6,107 nt of DNA from Planctomycetota bacterium (GTDB taxonomy: Bacteria > Planctomycetota > Phycisphaerae > UBA1845 > Fen-1342), in NCBI GenBank assembly GCA_030616465.1, contig JAUWXH010000138.1, forward strand, positions 1-6,107. Direction: 5' to 3'. Within the stretch, counting starts at the first letter, position 1, and each line of letters begins with the position of its first letter. The translations under genes and the position numbers were made by a program. The notes under the pieces were generated by a model. It was not told where the DNA came from. It saw only the letters and a list, made by a program, of their open reading frames with translations, and did no database searches. This document shows positions 5,649-6,107 of this stretch, in pieces.

Positions 5649-5737
5649 GTGCCGACCGGACCCGCGCGCCGACGCGTAGGTCGGTTCGAAGGTCTGCGAA
5701 ACAGGCAATGCCCGACCACCGGGCACTCCATCGTCCG

Positions 5738-5768
5738 ATAGTATGCCACGTGCTGACTGTCCCTGCAA
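5738..5768 (-). promoter_or_regulatory. candidate sigma-70-like promoter for the small ORF
   Basis: On the - strand, TTGCAG (5768-5763) and TACTAT (5743-5738) resemble -35 and -10 boxes, with a slightly long 19-base spacer. Transcription would begin near 5731, giving a leader of about 97 nt. That leader contains a TGCCCG/CGGGCA hairpin (5709-5725) with a 5-base loop. The promoter lies just beyond the eda terminator, as expected for an independent unit. Confidence 0.4.
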
Positions 5769-5794
5769 TAGCTCCCAGGCTTCCTCGCCCGCAG

Positions 5795-5817
5795 AAAGGC
5801 AGGGCCGAACCTGCCCC
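5795..5817 (-). terminator. likely intrinsic terminator of eda
   Basis: On the - strand, GGCAGG (5815-5810), a 6-base loop and CCTGCC (5803-5798) form a perfect 6-bp stem, extendable by two G-U pairs and followed by TTTCTG. It begins about 30 bases after the eda stop. The T-run follows only on the - strand, so it suits eda and not a + strand gene. Confidence 0.55.
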
Positions 5818-5847
5818 ATGTCTGTGGCGCGCTGACGCGCTGGACTC

Positions 5848-6107
5848 TCAGGTGCTCGCAGCCCGCCGGGTGATCTCGGCGGCGCGCCGACGAATCGCGG
5901 CGAAATCGCGGTCGGCGAGCCAGGCTGGCTCGAACAGCGCTTTGGCGAAGCCCGCGCCCACGGCGCCGGCCCGCAGCACGTCGACTACGTTCTCTACCGT
6001 AACGCCGTTGGTCGGATAGATGCGCAGGTGCGGCAGCGGGGCAAGGATCGAGGCGATGTAGCCCGGCAGGTCGGCCGGGGCGGGAAACAGCTTGACGAAA
6101 TCCGCGC
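5848..6107 (-). CDS. eda: KDPG/KHG aldolase, C-terminal part (runs off the window)
   Basis: The last 85 residues of a class I aldolase that splits 2-keto-3-deoxy-6-phosphogluconate into pyruvate and glyceraldehyde-3-phosphate (Entner-Doudoroff and sugar-acid routes), often also acting on 4-hydroxy-2-oxoglutarate. The fragment opens with ADFVKLFPAP, whose lysine (codon at 6091-6093) is the Schiff-base residue. It continues through LRIYPTNGVTVENVVDVLRAG and GAGFAKALF, the phosphate-binding and final barrel strands. The stop is TGA at 5848-5850. The usual P-T-G-G-V phosphate loop reads P-T-N-G-V here. The N-terminal roughly 120 residues and the start lie beyond the right edge. A related aldolase subfamily, such as 2-dehydro-3-deoxy-6-phosphogalactonate aldolase, cannot be excluded from this fragment. 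Confidence 0.88.
   Translation of the reverse strand, partial: ADFVKLFPAPADLPGYIASILAPLPHLRIYPTNGVTVENVVDVLRAGAVGAGFAKALFEPAWLADRDFAAIRRRAAEITRRAAST

Noticed and set aside
5676..5700. GGTTCGAA resembling a tRNA T-loop
   Set aside because: The flanking bases do not form a 5-bp T-stem, and no anticodon or acceptor arm can be placed around it.
5583..5819. 78-codon - strand ORF overlapping the 29-codon gene in another frame
   Set aside because: It runs through the candidate promoter and terminator, lacks a ribosome site and has no motif. The 29-codon frame has far better signals.
5381..6019. 212-codon + strand ORF
   Set aside because: It covers the eda fragment in antisense and reads as alanine/arginine/proline-rich sequence; it is a shadow frame.

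Overview
The window is GC-rich, mostly coding chromosome. The dense same-strand operon, a ThiD2-ThiE fusion, a DUF5658-like membrane protein and a short palindrome of a type I associate with planctomycete genomes all point to a planctomycete or close relative. This placement is an inference from gene content, not a search result. Most of the window is ordinary core metabolism. I see no phage, CRISPR, IS element, rRNA or tRNA.

Layout from left to right. Positions 1-54 look like the last codons of a + strand gene of unknown function, followed by a strong GC hairpin (73-92). A homocysteine S-methyltransferase family gene lies on the - strand (1060 to 131); its reading frame carries a short palindromic repeat-like insert. 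A 122-base divergent intergenic region (1061-1182) holds an AT-rich core that can serve as the -10 box in both directions. From 1183 to 5176 runs a compact + strand operon: dihydroorotase (pyrC), a three-helix DUF5658-like membrane protein, a ThiD2-ThiE thiamine synthesis fusion (thiE) and a dGTPase-like HD phosphohydrolase (dgt). Junctions are tight: 74 bases, then a 4-base GTGA overlap, then a 3-base gap.

From 5177 to 5847 there is no long gene that I believe. On the - strand this stretch does contain what looks like a complete small transcription unit: a promoter (5738-5768), a leader of about 97 nt, a textbook Shine-Dalgarno and a 29-codon hydrophobic, tryptophan-rich peptide (5634 to 5545). 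It is bounded upstream by a likely terminator (5795-5817) of the next gene. That gene, entering from the right edge on the - strand, is the C-terminal part of a KDPG/KHG aldolase (eda), with its Schiff-base lysine visible.

The operon joins pyrimidine synthesis, thiamine synthesis and dNTP turnover, with a membrane protein of unknown role between them. The flanking genes serve methionine/one-carbon and sugar-acid metabolism. The least explained items are the 29-residue peptide with its leader, and the palindrome inside the methyltransferase gene.
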